NCBI GenBank assembly: GCA_022818135.1 | Contig: JAFMSR010000007.1 | Location: 27,925,980-27,989,979 of the forward strand | Source: Saxidomus purpurata | Lineage: Eukaryota > Mollusca > Bivalvia > Venerida > Veneridae | DNA length: 64,000 nucleotides | Direction of reading: 5' to 3' | Shown here: piece by piece, positions 10,408 through 23,360 of the stretch | Layout of the letters: each line of letters begins with the position of its first letter | Position numbering within the stretch: position 1 is the first letter of the stretch | Position numbers and translations under genes: made by a program | Notes under the pieces: generated by a model | Database searches by the model: none | What the model saw: the letters and a program-made list of their open reading frames with translations, nothing else | Told to the model about the DNA's origin: nothing

Positions 10408-13400
10408 GTATGTAAGCTATTTATATGGCATAATTATAAGTTTTATTTTGTTTCATTGTTGTTGAGATTGTTCAAGTTTTTTCCAAGATTTGAGTGGCTG
10501 TTGGCTGTTGCAAAGATGCAGTGTCATAATTCTGATGGATTACTCAGCGATTGCTGAAACAAATATTTGCTTCAGGAAAACATGCTATTGATTACCCAAC
10601 CTGTTCTCTTGAAATGTTCTTGCTCTCATCTATGTTATTTCTGTATATTTTGCCATGTGTTTGCATTATGACACTGTACATTGTGATGTTTGTATAAATA
10701 TATTTTTCTCTTGGAATTAAACGGAATTCGCAGGCCATATGAACATTCTTATGTGACTGAGGTAATATCCAATCAGTGACTGTATGATACTATTTTTGAA
10801 TGATTAAGACTTGTGTATCATAATGTTACCAAGATTTGTTTGTTATGTATCAAATTAAGTGCATGAATTGACATTTTTTATAATCAAAAACCATAAGCAT
10901 ATAGGAGCACTGAATGTTGCAAAAAATTATACAAATCTCTCCCACTTTTTACCAGAAAAATTATTTGTACCGGACTATTGCCTGTATTGTTTTGGTTTTG
11001 TACGCAATTTACACCAACACCATATGGAAAGTGTTGATATCTCTATGCATGTGATGAGAACTGTCACCCCTCGCCCTTTCCCAGTACCCCCCAACAACCC
11101 CCTCTCCACACAAACATCTGTGGGAATATCATTTCACTGCTGTTGATTATGAGATTCCTACAGGTAACTACTACTCTTTGTACATGAGGTTGTCTTTGGA
11201 GCCTCATTTTGTTGTACCATTGCAAGTTGTTCTGTTCTGTTCTGTTCTGTTTTGTTCAGTTCTGTCCATCAACTTGAGACAGGGCTGAGAGGTGCATTAA
11301 TAATTTCTGCAAATGTTGATTTTTGGAGGATGTCAGATCTTAGTTTAATCACTCTACCGAAACTTTCTACAGTTTACATGATATTTCTACATTGCGTGAT
11401 CTTATGAAGAAAAACTGTCATTTTATCTACTAATATCACTGTAGAGAAATTTGTTGCTACCACAAAAACAGATATAGAAAATCATTGGAATACTGGTGGA
11501 ATAGTGGAACAGCTTCACAACATCTTCTGCTGTCTTAGGAATTTGCTCATAAAATCAAGCGTGGATGGTGTTCATTTTCTTACATTTAATGGAAGACTGA
11601 GCTTGGATTTGTGATATATTCCTATAGGGCTATACAATTACAGTCAGTGGATGGCTTTAAATGGTTAAAGTCAAGAGAGGTAGGCTCTAATGTGTTTCCT
11701 GATGTTTGAATGTACAAGGCTAAGTGCTGACTGTGCTAAATTATTATTCTAGGATGTTGTAAAATTGAAGTTACTTCAGAAAATTTAGCTTGGAAATATT
11801 TACCTGATGTAACTTTAAAGAACCACATTTGAATGATGATGATTATGATGATGATGATGATGATTGTGATTATAGTGGATTACTGTAAAGAAGTGAAACT
11901 CTGCAGAAACTAGAAAAAAAAACTTCTTATATATTAAAGCCATATGATTACATTGAAATAATTTATTTCTTTGAAAAAAATAGGAAATAGATTTCACTTT
12001 TGAGTGATATAGCGGGTAGTATATCACTGTGTGGAGTGTAGATGCATAGTAATCTAATCACAAAGGCAGAAGGCCTGAAGCATCTACACGATGTTTTCTT
12101 GTTGTTGTTGATATTGCTGGCTACCAGAAGTGTAGACAATTTTATTACGATTTGTTTTACATCACATGAATTCATTTACAACAATACTGATCCAAGCATA
12201 TTAGCGCATTCACGCTCGTAGATGTTGTGTGAAAATTATGCAGGAGGGAATTTCAGCAGTCAAAAATAGTTTAACTGTGTTGTGTTAGTACTAGAAACAA
12301 CTCCTGACCTTTGCTTCTCTCATTCCTTCATGAAAAGATTACTAAGTTGTCAGAAATAGTTCTCATTTTTCGCAATATCCATTTAAATAAAATACTGTTT
12401 TATTTGTGACAATTGTATTTTCAATTAGGAACCACTTTGCATATATTAAAGCTTAATTTTGCCAATTTTTTTGCTTACGTACAATTCATATTTTGTGCTA
12501 GGATTAATTTAAACATGTAGCATGATCATAGGCCATTAATCTTTTCAAATAACTTATAATATTCTTCAAATATCTTTTTTAACTGGTTGTTGACATTTTT
12601 AAAAAACTGAGTAAATATGAATTAAATATTATCAAACCAACGAAAACAGAGAAAATTTCATACAGCATCAGCTACATTGTAAGATATTTGTCAGTAGTTT
12701 CATATTTCCTATTCAGGTGGAATATTTACAAATTTCATTGTTCACCTTTTTAATAATGGCACTGAAATTTTATCCACAGTCGTTTTTTCTCCTCTCTCAC
12801 AATTCTTGTTATTGATTAGCACTTAGTGTATTTTCCGATGGCTCTCCATTCAACGCACTTCATTAACTTGCCTGTTACTGCCTTGCAGGGTATGAAAATA
12901 GGAATATTGTTCATTTAACATAAATACAGGATATTTAACATAACAGGAGGTAATCTAGAAGATTATGTATTTAACATTATGAGTTTAATTATAATCGCTT
13001 CAGTGCCTTTCTTTTCTAGCATTAATAGTATATAAACAAAATTATTTTTTACTGGATTGAAATATCATTGCATTTATTAAAGTGATAATACCTTTTGCAA
13101 TTTATTGTAATACATTCACCAATGGTTTAGTATTGTTAAAAAAACAAGCATTGCAAAAGTTATAGCTAGATAACATAAATACATACAACAGTAACTGTTT
13201 AATATTCCTATTGAACATTATTTGTTGAAAAAAGACAAAATCTTTTTTGACCCGTCAGGTCATAAAATAATTTTCCATCAATTTGATATGATAAATTTGT
13301 GTTTGCGCTAATGAAAGAAATGGTTGAGCATAACTTATTTTCTTTTAATTCTTTAAACATTTTTCATGTTTTAATTAGGTATTTTTCTTGACTGTACTTT

Positions 13401-14436
13401 TTCTTGAAATATTTACAGCTGTAACTATTTCTGGTCATTTTCAGCAGTATTATAGCTTTAAACAATGGGTGTATACTTAAGCACAGTTATCAATTCTAAA
13501 CATTGAGAAAGATTATTGTAGAGTTTTCTGAGCTATAAACCATGTAATTGGTACATTGCAACCTCTCAGAAACAAACACCCTTTGGAACACAGGATTATG
13601 TTGTTCTGCAGAGGTAGATTCATCTCATGGTATTGGACGCAACAAGAAAGAAAATGTGTGACTTTTAAGAGAGGTTTAGGTGTTGTGAAGCGTTTGGGGA
13701 GGTTATAATGTATATTTTATTAATTGGAACTTGTTGTATTGATTGTTGTTGTGGGTAGCACTGAAAATTATTCCATCAATCTATAGTTGTATACTAATTT
13801 TAAGATGTCTTGGTGTAAACAACAATATTACCCTCATTTAGATGAATAAATAACACAAAATTGCTAAATTGATATAAATCATGTTGTTATAATAGTTTTT
13901 ATGTTCTCAAATAGCATGAAAAATACTGAAAATTTAATGAAGATAATGGGTGCCATGTAAATATTGGCTGTAATTTAACACAATGACATATAAGTATTAT
14001 TTCTCTCAAAAATAACATCTAAGCTATTGGAATAATGTTGTTTAATACTAAGAGGAACTTGCCGAGTGTAGCAGCTAGCGTTCAGTGAACCCTGTTTGCA
14101 TTTTTTGCATACTAGAATACATTAGGATAAATTCCAAAGACAACATGTATGTCCCGGTTCACTTATATTTTGTCTGTCTCTACCACTTGAGTATTAAGAT
14201 ATTCAGACTTTTCTATAATCACATCAATATGTTAACATTGCCAACTATTTTTGGTTATACCGTCAAAAAAAACAAAAGACGAACTTGTAGCCTGACTCAC
14301 AGAACAATGCAGGGTATGTGCTTTTGTTGCAGCGTTCAGACTTGTAACCACGTCAGTCATGTAATTATTACAATGCATCGTCTATTTGCTAGTATTAAAC
14401 TCAGATTTATTGTGCTATAATAATTAAAGTCAACAA
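10408..14436. other. Non-coding stretch with microsatellites only
   Basis: AT-rich sequence without a credible gene. It includes a pentanucleotide TTCTG run near 11229-11262 and a GAT run near 11834-11861. The open frames present have no coding character or recognisable motif. Confidence 0.5.
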
Positions 14437-14444
14437 GTGGCAGT

Positions 14445-14632
14445 CTGGTTCAATTCTATGTTGTTTTTCTCCAAAAACATTTATTTTCCACACAAAAACA
14501 TTTATTTTCCACACAAAAGCATTTATTTTCTACACAAAAACATCTATTTTCCCCACAAAAACATTTATTTTCCACACAAAAACATCTATTTTCCACGCAA
14601 AATCATTAATTTTCCACACAAAAACATCTTTT
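14445..14632. repeat. Minisatellite, ~21-bp unit, ~9 copies
   Basis: Repeated AAAACATTTATTTTCCACAC. Since 21 is a multiple of three, it yields an artefactual open frame with a HKNIYFP-type peptide repeat. Confidence 0.9.
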
Positions 14633-14769
14633 AAACCATAATCTGTTGAGAAAAAACTCGATGATAAAAAAAAACCACTCAGCGTCATAATTTATGCATA
14701 TTAACTATAATTTTATATATTATGATGCTGTGATAGTATTTTAGATCATTGATTTTAGATCATCTGTCA

Positions 14770-15290
14770 TGAAGTGCCAGGGTGAGGTTACAATGTGGAT
14801 CACACTGTCTGTGGTACATCATACATCATTTTACCAAGTCCTTGTAACCACTGGGCCAATTTTAATGAAACTTGATGGGGATGTACCTTGCATGAAGCTG
14901 TACCAAAGTTGTTCAAAGAATTCCATTTCATGCAGAACTCAAGTTACTATTGCAACAAATAGGAAAAACTGCAAATGTGAGTCCTTGGATATTTGGTCTT
15001 TAGAAGTGTCTAGCAAACCTCTATGAAATTATACCCATGGGGTCAGAATAAGCCCTACCTGGGGGTTAAATATTTTACATAGAAATACATAGTAAAACAA
15101 AAAAGGTTTTCTTGTTAGAAACATGTTTAACATATAAACAAATATAGTAAAATTTAAAAAATCATTTTGTCAGAATCTGTAAGACCTAGAGCTCAGATAT
15201 TTGGTGGTCATTTTCTATCAAGTTTGTCCAAAGCATATCCCTTTGGTCAAATTTGGCTCAGTACCAGGGCTCACTTGTTTTATATTGGAT
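14770..15290. mobile_element. Probable dispersed repeat, non-coding
   Basis: A block with phrases such as TTTAATGAAACTTGATGGGGAT, CTGCAAATGTGAGTCCTTGGATATTTGG and, later, CAGATATTTGGTGGTCATTTTCTATCAAG. It looks like two diverged units of one element in tandem. No ends could be fixed, and the open frame across it is not credible as a gene. Confidence 0.4.
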
Positions 15291-15771
15291 TTTATAATGA
15301 GAAGGAAATACTTTTACAAATCTTGTACTCTCACATTTAAATTAATACTCCAAATGATGTAAAATAATCTATTAACTATCTTTCAATTTCAGATAGTTAG
15401 ATCTAATTAAAAGGTGTTGTAGTAATCCATATTATAAAGTTTATACAACTTTAAAGTTACAGCCCTGCTAGCATTGTAAGTGATTGACAGAATAATTGTC
15501 AATTGTATTTGAGAAATTGATTTTAGTTGGAATAAATGATTATTACATAGATTATGTTTTTATATCATTGAATATTAAATTGGAACCATAAAAATCTAGA
15601 ATACTGTAGTCAACAGTATTGTCAAAATAAAGTGAAACAGTTTCCCAAAGCATTAAGCTAATATTTTGTGTAAAAATCTTGACGTCACTTTGAAATTTTG
15701 AGGATAAAATGTTACTTTCAGTTAATAATTAATGTTTGGTGGTTAAGATTGCTACGTTATTGTAGGAGTTG

Positions 15772-15997
15772 AACGCCCATTCCAGCTGTATTTTGGTAAT
15801 TTAAATTTAACAGGCAGGCAGTTTTCCTAACCATCATTCTTGGGCAGTACTAGACTCCTATCCTCTACAAGAGACGGCCAACTTTCCCACATAAAGAGAC
15901 ATTGTTGGTAGCAGGACTCAAACCCATGTCCCTTAATCTATGAGAGGTTACAGTGATTTCAAGTCAGCAACTCTAACCACTCGACCATGGAGGCAGA
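15772..15997 (-). mobile_element. SINE family A, copy 2
   Basis: Reverse-orientation copy. Read on the + strand it shows GCCCATTCCAGCTGTATTTTGG, CAGTACTAGACTCCTATCCT, GGCCAACTTTCCCACATAAAG and, at the head, TCAAACCCATGTCCCTTAATC and ACCACTCGACCATGG. It is nearly collinear with 39857-40090. Confidence 0.75.
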
Positions 15998-16802
15998 CGT
16001 TGGTGGTTGAGAAATAAATGTTTTTATTTTAATTCACCATGCATAGAGTTTTGGCGGATATTCCCCTCGATAAGAATGACATCTAACTAGGCAGACATCT
16101 ATTTTAAAGAAGCCTGACATTAAACAATAGATTTGAGAGAGTTTTCTATAATTCTGCCAATACACAAAGCCCACCCATTGTATGCAGTATCAGCAGATTA
16201 TCAGCCTGTGTCTAGATTTTTGGCAAAAATTTGTTGTCAATTGGCAATTCCGCATCTAAAAATGCAAAACATAAACATATACATACCTGTTCACAGGTTG
16301 ATAAATTATCCAATTTGTGTTTTCATCATTAAGTATATTAATTAAACATCAGAATTCCCTGAAGAATGTACATCCAAAACATAAAATAGATATTATCTAT
16401 AACTGGGAAGCAGCTCTGAATAAATGAGTTTTTCTTAAAGGAAGTGTCTCATACATTTTTTTCAATTTTTTTCATCTAGGTAATTACAAAAACATGTAAT
16501 ATAGGTTTATGATCATGTGATGGGATTACAAATAAAGTAGGATTATCACAACATGTTTTCTTAAAAAGGCTCAGAAGGTTTGGTAGAAGTTATTTAAGAA
16601 TGACACATTTAACCACCTGCTTTAAGATGCCATCTTTATAGAATTCCTCAACTGGCTGTTTAACATGGGTTTGACTGTACTAAATGCAGCTTACTGTTTC
16701 TAAGTTTATTATGTATGATAATAAAGTTAGCCATTGAAGGAATAAGTCCCAAAAGTATAATCATTATTCATGTCATTTGTGATAATTTGCACTCTTTTTG
16801 AA

Positions 16803-17015
16803 TACTGTAAATTGAAAGAGTTTAGTGTGAGGAAAATTTTGTGATTTGTGTGCAGATCGACTTATTTGCAAATTCTATATTAGAGAATGGATAATTCTCT
16901 AAAAGTAAATATAATAATTTGAGATGAATCTTTCATGATATTTTTAGATAAGCAGTGGGAATTTCCAGAAAACATTGAATAGTAAATTGTCGCAAATATT
17001 ACCCAATTTACAGTA
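16803..17015. mobile_element. MITE family 1 (TACTGTAAA ends), copy
   Basis: Ends TACTGTAAATTG and CAATTTACAGTA, with an interior of TTTGCAAATT, TTAGAGAATGGATAATTCTC and GAATCTTTCATGA. It is about 213 bp and shares its interior with the copies at 27178, 29638, 36968, 46365 and 56008. Confidence 0.75.
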
Positions 17016-18155
17016 AAAGTGTTCTGTAGACTTGCACTCCGTCCATTATAACATTTTACCTTTCTTCTATTTTGCGATTATCTTCCCACTTAATTTTTAC
17101 AAAGTTAACTCCCTTTGCCATGAAAAATGTAAAATTGTTGATAGTCGAAGTGGAAAAGCAAAAGGTTATAAATTATTCTTAATAATAAAACATCATTGTT
17201 ACACAGTCAGGTAGCAATGTAGCAAGGCTTTTATGTTCAGCTCATATCCAGTGATTGGATTCTTACCTATGTCCTACAGGTAAAAAGCCACACCTTCAAC
17301 CTCCAGTACATTATATGAGACAGATGCTTTTTCTGATACAAGTGAAGGCAGGTGTAAACATTAACTGTCTTGTTTTGCAGATTCATTCATAAATTCATCA
17401 TCCTAATATTATCCATAGAATCTGGTGCAGCTAGTGAAGGTGTGGGCTGTTTTACAAGATTTTTTTGTAAACATTGTTTGAAGAGATGCACAGATAAATT
17501 TCAAGTATTACAATAATAAATCATTTAAAATATTGATATTCCACTCACGAAGATGAATGTTAAAGGCTGAACGCTTATTACTTTCCCCTTGATACAGATA
17601 AAAATCATCTTCCATTCCTGGTTTTTGGACTTGTTGATTAAATCTTTTTAGACTTGATTTGTTTACATGCCTTGGGGTGTAGACTAAAATTCTTGTGACT
17701 CACATAAACTGCTCCGGACGACTGTTGGGTGGTGTTCTGACCACTGTACTGGCACTGAAAACATGGATTTGAAAGTTAGGGTCAAATCTTATTAAATGGA
17801 TTTGAACCCAAGAGAAAAGAGCCAAACATTCTACCCCTAGCTGCACCGAGATGCCTCAACAAACTTTGATAGGGGGTTACCAATATACTGTGTCTCATAG
17901 TACATGTATATCAGAAGAAAAAAAACCTGCAAAAATTAGTTCATAATCAAAACATAAATCAGTGCACACTCCTATAAATTTATGGCTTTTACATTATGAT
18001 TCTTGGGATTATAATAAAACATGTGTTGATTTACTGGATCTCTGGCAAATTTATGCACACAAAAAGTGTAATATTTTTATGAAGTGTGTGAGACTTCAAA
18101 TATTTAGAGTCAAGTGGACAGGAAGGAAGGCCTTAACACTTGGAAGTGCTTCATG

Positions 18156-18353
18156 TACTGTAAAAGTCAGGTTTTTCGCGAGGTTTTAATTTTTGCTAAC
18201 TTTTTGCAAATGAATTACGCACTTAGCAAATTCATCAAAACAGCAAACAATCACTGATTATATATAACATATACCATAGTGCTTGCTTGGGAATAAAAAA
18301 ATTACGAATATATAGAAAATCACAAAAACTAATCGCGAAAATAAAGACTCTCA
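18156..18353. mobile_element. MITE family 2-like fragment
   Basis: Begins TACTGTAAAAGTCAGG, continues through TTCGCGAGGTTTTAATTTTTGC and ends near ATCGCGAAAATAAAGACTC. It resembles the elements at 47934-48132 and 52766-52956 but lacks a clean right terminal repeat. Confidence 0.45.
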
Positions 18354-18460
18354 CAGAAGTATGATTTGTTGCTCAATTGGATTTTGTTGAAAATTGATGA
18401 AATTTTGTATTTGATAATAAAGATTTTGGTTAAAACTGACAAACTTACTTGATGCCACGC

Positions 18461-18518
18461 CTGTCAGGAAATAAACTAACCAGCTTTAAGTTAGATGGAT
18501 AGAAGCCATGCTGTCAAG
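18461..18518. repeat. 58-bp direct repeat, left copy
   Basis: The stretch from CTGTCAGGAAATAAACTAAC to GCCATGCTGTCAAG is identical to 19767-19824, 1306 bp away. The flanking bases also resemble each other (CTTGATGC). Confidence 0.85.
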
Positions 18519-19572
18519 GTTGGTAAATTAATTTAAATATCTTTAATATTGATATGAAGAATTAATGAATCACTACCAGTAAATCAATCAGAAGGAACTT
18601 TATTCCTTCTTATAAGTTGTAGAAAAAAAAGGACAATATAGAACACAATTGACGGATCTAAACGACGGTAAGCTAAGTTTGAAGTTGAGGCTGAGTGGCA
18701 GTGAGTGCGGTGGCCTGTAAAAATGACTGAAATATGGTTGAAACAGGATCAAGTTTAACATACTCGTACAAGCACAAATAAAACTGCTTCAGCACTAAAC
18801 CGCACACAAAGAGTGGGGCTCTGTTTGATTTAGCTATTTTGTAAGTTATAGCAAATAGACATGCAAAGATTGAATAATAAACAAAGACTTGCCGTGATAG
18901 ATTGACGATGGGAAGTTGATGAATGATGACAATTTCATCGACTGCGAACTTCTTAAGGGCTCAATCAGAGAGATGTCACAGCTTCCGCAGCGAAACAAAT
19001 CAGTTTTTTCAGCTACAGTTCATGGCTTGGATGAATGTTATTAATCGGGTTTGAAGGGTTGGGTGTTTGAGGTCTTTAGGAGTTGACAGTCACTGAAATT
19101 CATAGTGATCAACCATCTGCATCTTGTCTACAACAGTTTTCTGTAAATCTTGGTTAATAATCAATTTCGTACCAGTGGCATGATTCCTAAAAGGACCCAC
19201 AGAGGTTATAGAATAATTCTGTTTTATCAATATCCTGAATCTTATAGAACTGGTCAATACTTTATACAGTTTAGAATTGAATCATAAAATTCATATTAAC
19301 TATTATGAGTACGAAAACAGTATAAACAGGAAGAATGATAAAATTGCTTCAGTAGCCAGGCAGAAAAAACATTGTTATAACTTCCTACTATATTAAATTT
19401 CCTCTTCAATCAAATTGCCCAATTAATTATCTTCTACTTTTCTAGTTAATCATAACGACTTTGACCAAGTCAAGTGCAAAAAAAATCTGCCTTAAACTAA
19501 TGTTACTTCAAAAAATAGGTTTAAAATGTATGTATACTTAATAAAACAAAAGATAAAAACAAGAAATTGGGC

Positions 19573-19650
19573 TATTTCTTTTTCTGCTTGATGGAGCTTT
19601 CTTTTTCTGCTTGATGGAGCTTTCTTTCTCTACTTGATGGAGCTTTCTTT
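19573..19650. repeat. Short tandem repeat, 23-bp unit, ~3 copies
   Basis: TTTCTTTTTCTGCTTGATGGAGC is repeated with slight change in the third copy (TTCTCTACTTGATGGAGC). Confidence 0.85.
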
Positions 19651-19766
19651 TTCATACAGCTCCTGTGGTATGGATTATCTTTCTTATACCTAGGTTATAT
19701 TTTTGTAAAACTTTCCAGGAATAATGGTTTATATACATTGATCATTTCTTGATGCTAGGCCAGAAT

Positions 19767-19824
19767 CTGTCAGGAAATAAACTAACCAGCTTTAAGTTAG
19801 ATGGATAGAAGCCATGCTGTCAAG
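19767..19824. repeat. 58-bp direct repeat, right copy
   Basis: Perfect partner of 18461-18518. The 1.25 kb between the two copies has no open frame of note. Confidence 0.85.
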
Positions 19825-19970
19825 TTTAAGTATGTTTTATGTATGTGATAGGCTTACAATAATGGGTTCTCCTCCCGTCTTCTTGAATTTTGTGTTGGAT
19901 GTTTCTAATGACATGATTGTACAATTTGTATTTGCTTATACTATATACACAAATGTAATATAAAGTGAGA

Positions 19971-20165
19971 AGAGCCACCTTGGTGCGTTCGCCTCAGGAT
20001 TGAAGGTCCCGGGTTCAATCTCCACGGTAGCCATGTTGGTATTAGTGTCCTTAGGCAAGACACAAATAATTCCACATTGCCTCTCTCTCTTTGAGGTTGA
20101 TTCCATCTTGAATGAGTCTCGAGAGCAATTTATGTAAGTTGTTGCGAATAAATAAACCAATATAA
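19971..20165 (+). mobile_element. SINE family B, copy 2
   Basis: Head GAGCCACCTTGGTGCG, B-box-like GGGTTCAATCTCC, body TTAGGCAAGACACAAATAAT, TTCCACATTGCCTCTCTCTC and GAGCAATTTATGTAAGTTG, with an AATAAA-rich tail. An antisense open frame (IEPGTFNPEA-type peptide) is a by-product of the tRNA-like head. Confidence 0.85.
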
Positions 20166-21499
20166 ATAAAAAAGTATAAAGTACCGGTAAGAAAACTGTA
20201 TCCCAAACACCATCAACACATCAGGACCAGTCAGCCTACCATACACTGAAGATAATGAGGAAAAAGACGGCAGCTGTAAATCCTCGTTATTAAATGATTT
20301 TCATAAAAACAGTCAGTTTATTGTTAACCCTCATGTAATCTACCAGTCTGTCTATTTGGCAATAAAAAAAGAGGAGAAGATTGTTGGATGTTGATTTCAA
20401 CCTGGCTTACTGTCAATACATGTAAATACATGGGCAGACTTTAAGTTTCATGGATTTACAATAACTACAAGTTAGAGAGTATCTGAATTTGTGGGTCATA
20501 ATAATTTTGTTTAGAGTATAAAATGGTGATCCCAGGCGGTTATTTAAAATTTGTTAGGATCTTAAATTCATGGAACAACCCGCCCACAAAATCTGAGAGT
20601 TATTATATTGCCCACAAAATTAATGGAGCCAGTGTAGAAAGTAATCTGGAGATTGTTTCACCTCTAGATGTCTAGCCGATCAATTCAAATTTTATAATAG
20701 TAATCTTCTGTCTTTATTTATGTGTTTTACAATACTTTATAGTGTCTGTCTTCACTCAGATAAGAATTTATCTTTATTGAACCCTGCTGTTTGTGCTGAG
20801 TGTTGTGCTTTCATGTCCTTAGCAGTGTATTATATAGTTATCAGAAAACACTTCCATTTGGATGCTGTGCAATATATTTCATGTGCAATAAATGTCATGT
20901 GAATACAGATTGATATACATGTTACGAAATTATTTCAATATCGTTTAATTTCATGCAAACAAATCTTAAATCAAAGCACTGAAAGTACTGGTGGGACATT
21001 TGTGTTGGCATGTTAATTAAATTTAGGCAAGCCATACTGAAGTGTTCAACTCCAAGTGATATACTGAAATGCTGAGACACTCCAATACGTTAAAATCAAT
21101 ATTAAGTGAGCTTTGAATGACTAAGCTCAAAGAGAGTTAATTGCTCAATTCAAAGACGTTAAAATGTGAACACAAGATGAAGGCGTATGTCAAGTAAATA
21201 AAAACTGATTAGTAATTCTCACAAACTTGTGTTTAATAGTGCAATAAGTAAATGAACTTAGCAATAATACAGCAATAATATAACTTCAGTTAAATCGGCC
21301 GTACAATACACGGACACAGGCAGAGTACAAACACTAAATGTGAGTATTAAGTCATGAAAAATAAATTCTTATAAGTCTGCATTTAGAGATTTACCTGTAC
21401 AGAAGGTCACTTTGAACCGGAAGTGGTTGATGCATACCAAAAGTGATTCCAGTTCAAGTAATGATCTTAATACGGCTTTGCCAAAAAACAATAACATAA
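20166..21499. other. Non-coding stretch, no feature recognised
   Basis: AT-rich sequence. A weakly repetitive patch occurs at 20430-20660 (CCCGCCCACAAAATCTGAG, TTGCCCACAAAATTAATGG). No gene, tandem array or paired termini could be supported. Confidence 0.4.
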
Positions 21500-21501
21500 T
21501 A

Positions 21502-21686
21502 CAGTAAACTCCGTATATAACGACTCCGGATATAGCGAAAATCCGAATATAAGGAACAAATTTTCTCGGCCCGATTTATTTTTTTTATTTATTTTATATG
21601 AAAATTGTATACGGATATAACAAACTCCGGATATAACGAACATATTTTAATGGTCCCAAGGAGTCCGTTATAAACAGAGTTTACTG
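21502..21686. mobile_element. MITE with CAGTAAACTC ends and TA target site (pogo/Tigger-like)
   Basis: The terminal inverted repeat CAGTAAACTC/GAGTTTACTG is perfect over 10 bp and extends imperfectly. TA flanks both sides (21500-21501, 21687-21688). The interior repeats CTCCGGATATAACGA. It is 185 bp and non-coding. A diverged inverted relative lies at about 31300-31485. Confidence 0.85.
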
Positions 21687-22394
21687 TAATATATATTTTG
21701 TAGAAAAATACATCAAGTAGTAAATTTCAGTATATACAATTTAAGTTTACAGTGGCGTAACAGGAGAGATTGCATAAATCTGCTAGCGCTCGCCTCCCTA
21801 CAGTTGCTGCTGCAACCAATGTTACTTTTAGGAAGCTCAAAAATGCTTTTTACCTTATGCAACAAGTTATTATCATTATTTTAGTATTTTAAAATATAAA
21901 ATGTTTTTTCATTACTTTAACATACAGATAACTTTATACTACTTGTCAAAACTTTGACCAGTAATAGTTTTATTACTTTTGTTAACAGACTAATGCCACA
22001 TTTATTGCCTAACTCCTCTTTCTTTAGGGTTTGATAAATGTTAGATAATATAGATTGCTAGGGACCAGATGTAAACAACTATAGTATATAACTGAGGTGC
22101 ATCTTATTATGTAACAGACACTTTTATCATTCTAAATTTTATGAATCTTACAAATTAACTTGTAAAACCTGTCTAAAGTTAGGTAACAATTATGTGTACA
22201 GAATTATGCCATAAAATGGTCAAAACTGTCTATATTGACAAATGGGACTCCTAGAGAGCATTTCTTATATTAGTTTTCATTGGTTACAGAAATTATTCTA
22301 AGTCTGTATTGTGAAATTTAATTGGTTTATTAAAAAGGTCCGCCTACTTTGCGTTCAAGAATTTTTAAGTATTTAAATGAAAGATACTCGGGAT

Positions 22395-22445
22395 ATAGAT
22401 AGAAAAATAGAAATATAGATAGATAGATAAATAGATAAATACGGA
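22395..22445. repeat. ATAG-type microsatellite
   Basis: Interrupted ATAG/ATAA repeats such as ATAGATAGATAAATAGATAAATA. Confidence 0.8.
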
Positions 22446-22949
22446 TACTAATACTTAGTGAAAGATATACTTAGTGATAAACAGAACTTTGTGAAAAAAG
22501 AAAATAGGTTCAAGATTTCTTAGTGCTGATTTTGGAAATTTAGATATCAATTGATACATTTATATGAACTGAAATACAGAATAATTGATAGAAACATTGT
22601 GTTACAAAACTGGAACTTTTGAATATTACTTATGTTATTTGTTATACATTTCTACCTGTGAATAAATAAACAATAATGGGACAGACAGTATTCGGTGCCT
22701 TACTCGCCACCCTTCCCAGAGGTGTTAAATTACCACCATTTCTTTGAGGATTAAAACTGTTTATAGTATGCAAACTCTAGCTGTTAACTCAATGGTTTTT
22801 AAACTTTTGTGCACATATGAATCTGTTAGGTCACATTCAGGCTATTGAATTTATTGTATAGCAGATGATATTTCAGTGGGAGGGGAAGTGGGATTTAGCT
22901 GTTTACCTTTCCCCATAAGTTCAGGGTACCATGCTAATTAACTATTATA

Positions 22950-23360
22950 TAACTGTACCACGGTGGGGAATCACGTGATCAAAATAATCTCCAAACAAAA
23001 GTAAATCTATGAAAAATGTTTAAAAATAATGAAAGCTGTTAAGGTTTAGATATGAAATGTATCCTATCATATGGCAACATTAGCGTATTCTAGAACTACA
23101 CAGGTTTCAATCATAGTCTCCTTCTGATTGTGTTTAACACTTCAGGATACTGAACTAATTTATTTTTGCAGTGTTCAGCACAATCAGAAGGTGATTATTA
23201 TTGAGACCGGAGTAGTTATAGAATACATTATTGTTGTCATAAGATAGGCTACTTTTTTACATTCACAGCTGAACGGCTTTCATTATTTGTAACATTTTTC
23301 ATATATTTACTTTTGTTTAGAGATTATTTTGATCATGTGATTCCCCACTGTGTGTACAGT
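22950..23360. mobile_element. Fold-back element with ~190-bp arms
   Basis: The left arm (22955-23145) starts GTGGGGAATCACGTGATCAA. The right arm (23170-23355) is its inverted copy and ends TTGATCATGTGATTCCCCAC. Similarity runs the whole length, through AAATCTATGAAAAATGTT and CCTTCTGATTGTG, leaving only a ~25-bp loop. The transcript would fold into one long imperfect hairpin. Confidence 0.9.

Noticed and set aside
14085..14420. 111-residue open frame
   Set aside because: No recognisable domain, unremarkable AT-rich composition and no splice or repeat support; likely chance.
19936..20160. Antisense frame containing an IEPGTFNPEA-like peptide
   Set aside because: This is the standard by-product of reading a tRNA-derived SINE head backwards; the same occurs at 33972-34184 and 53384-53584.
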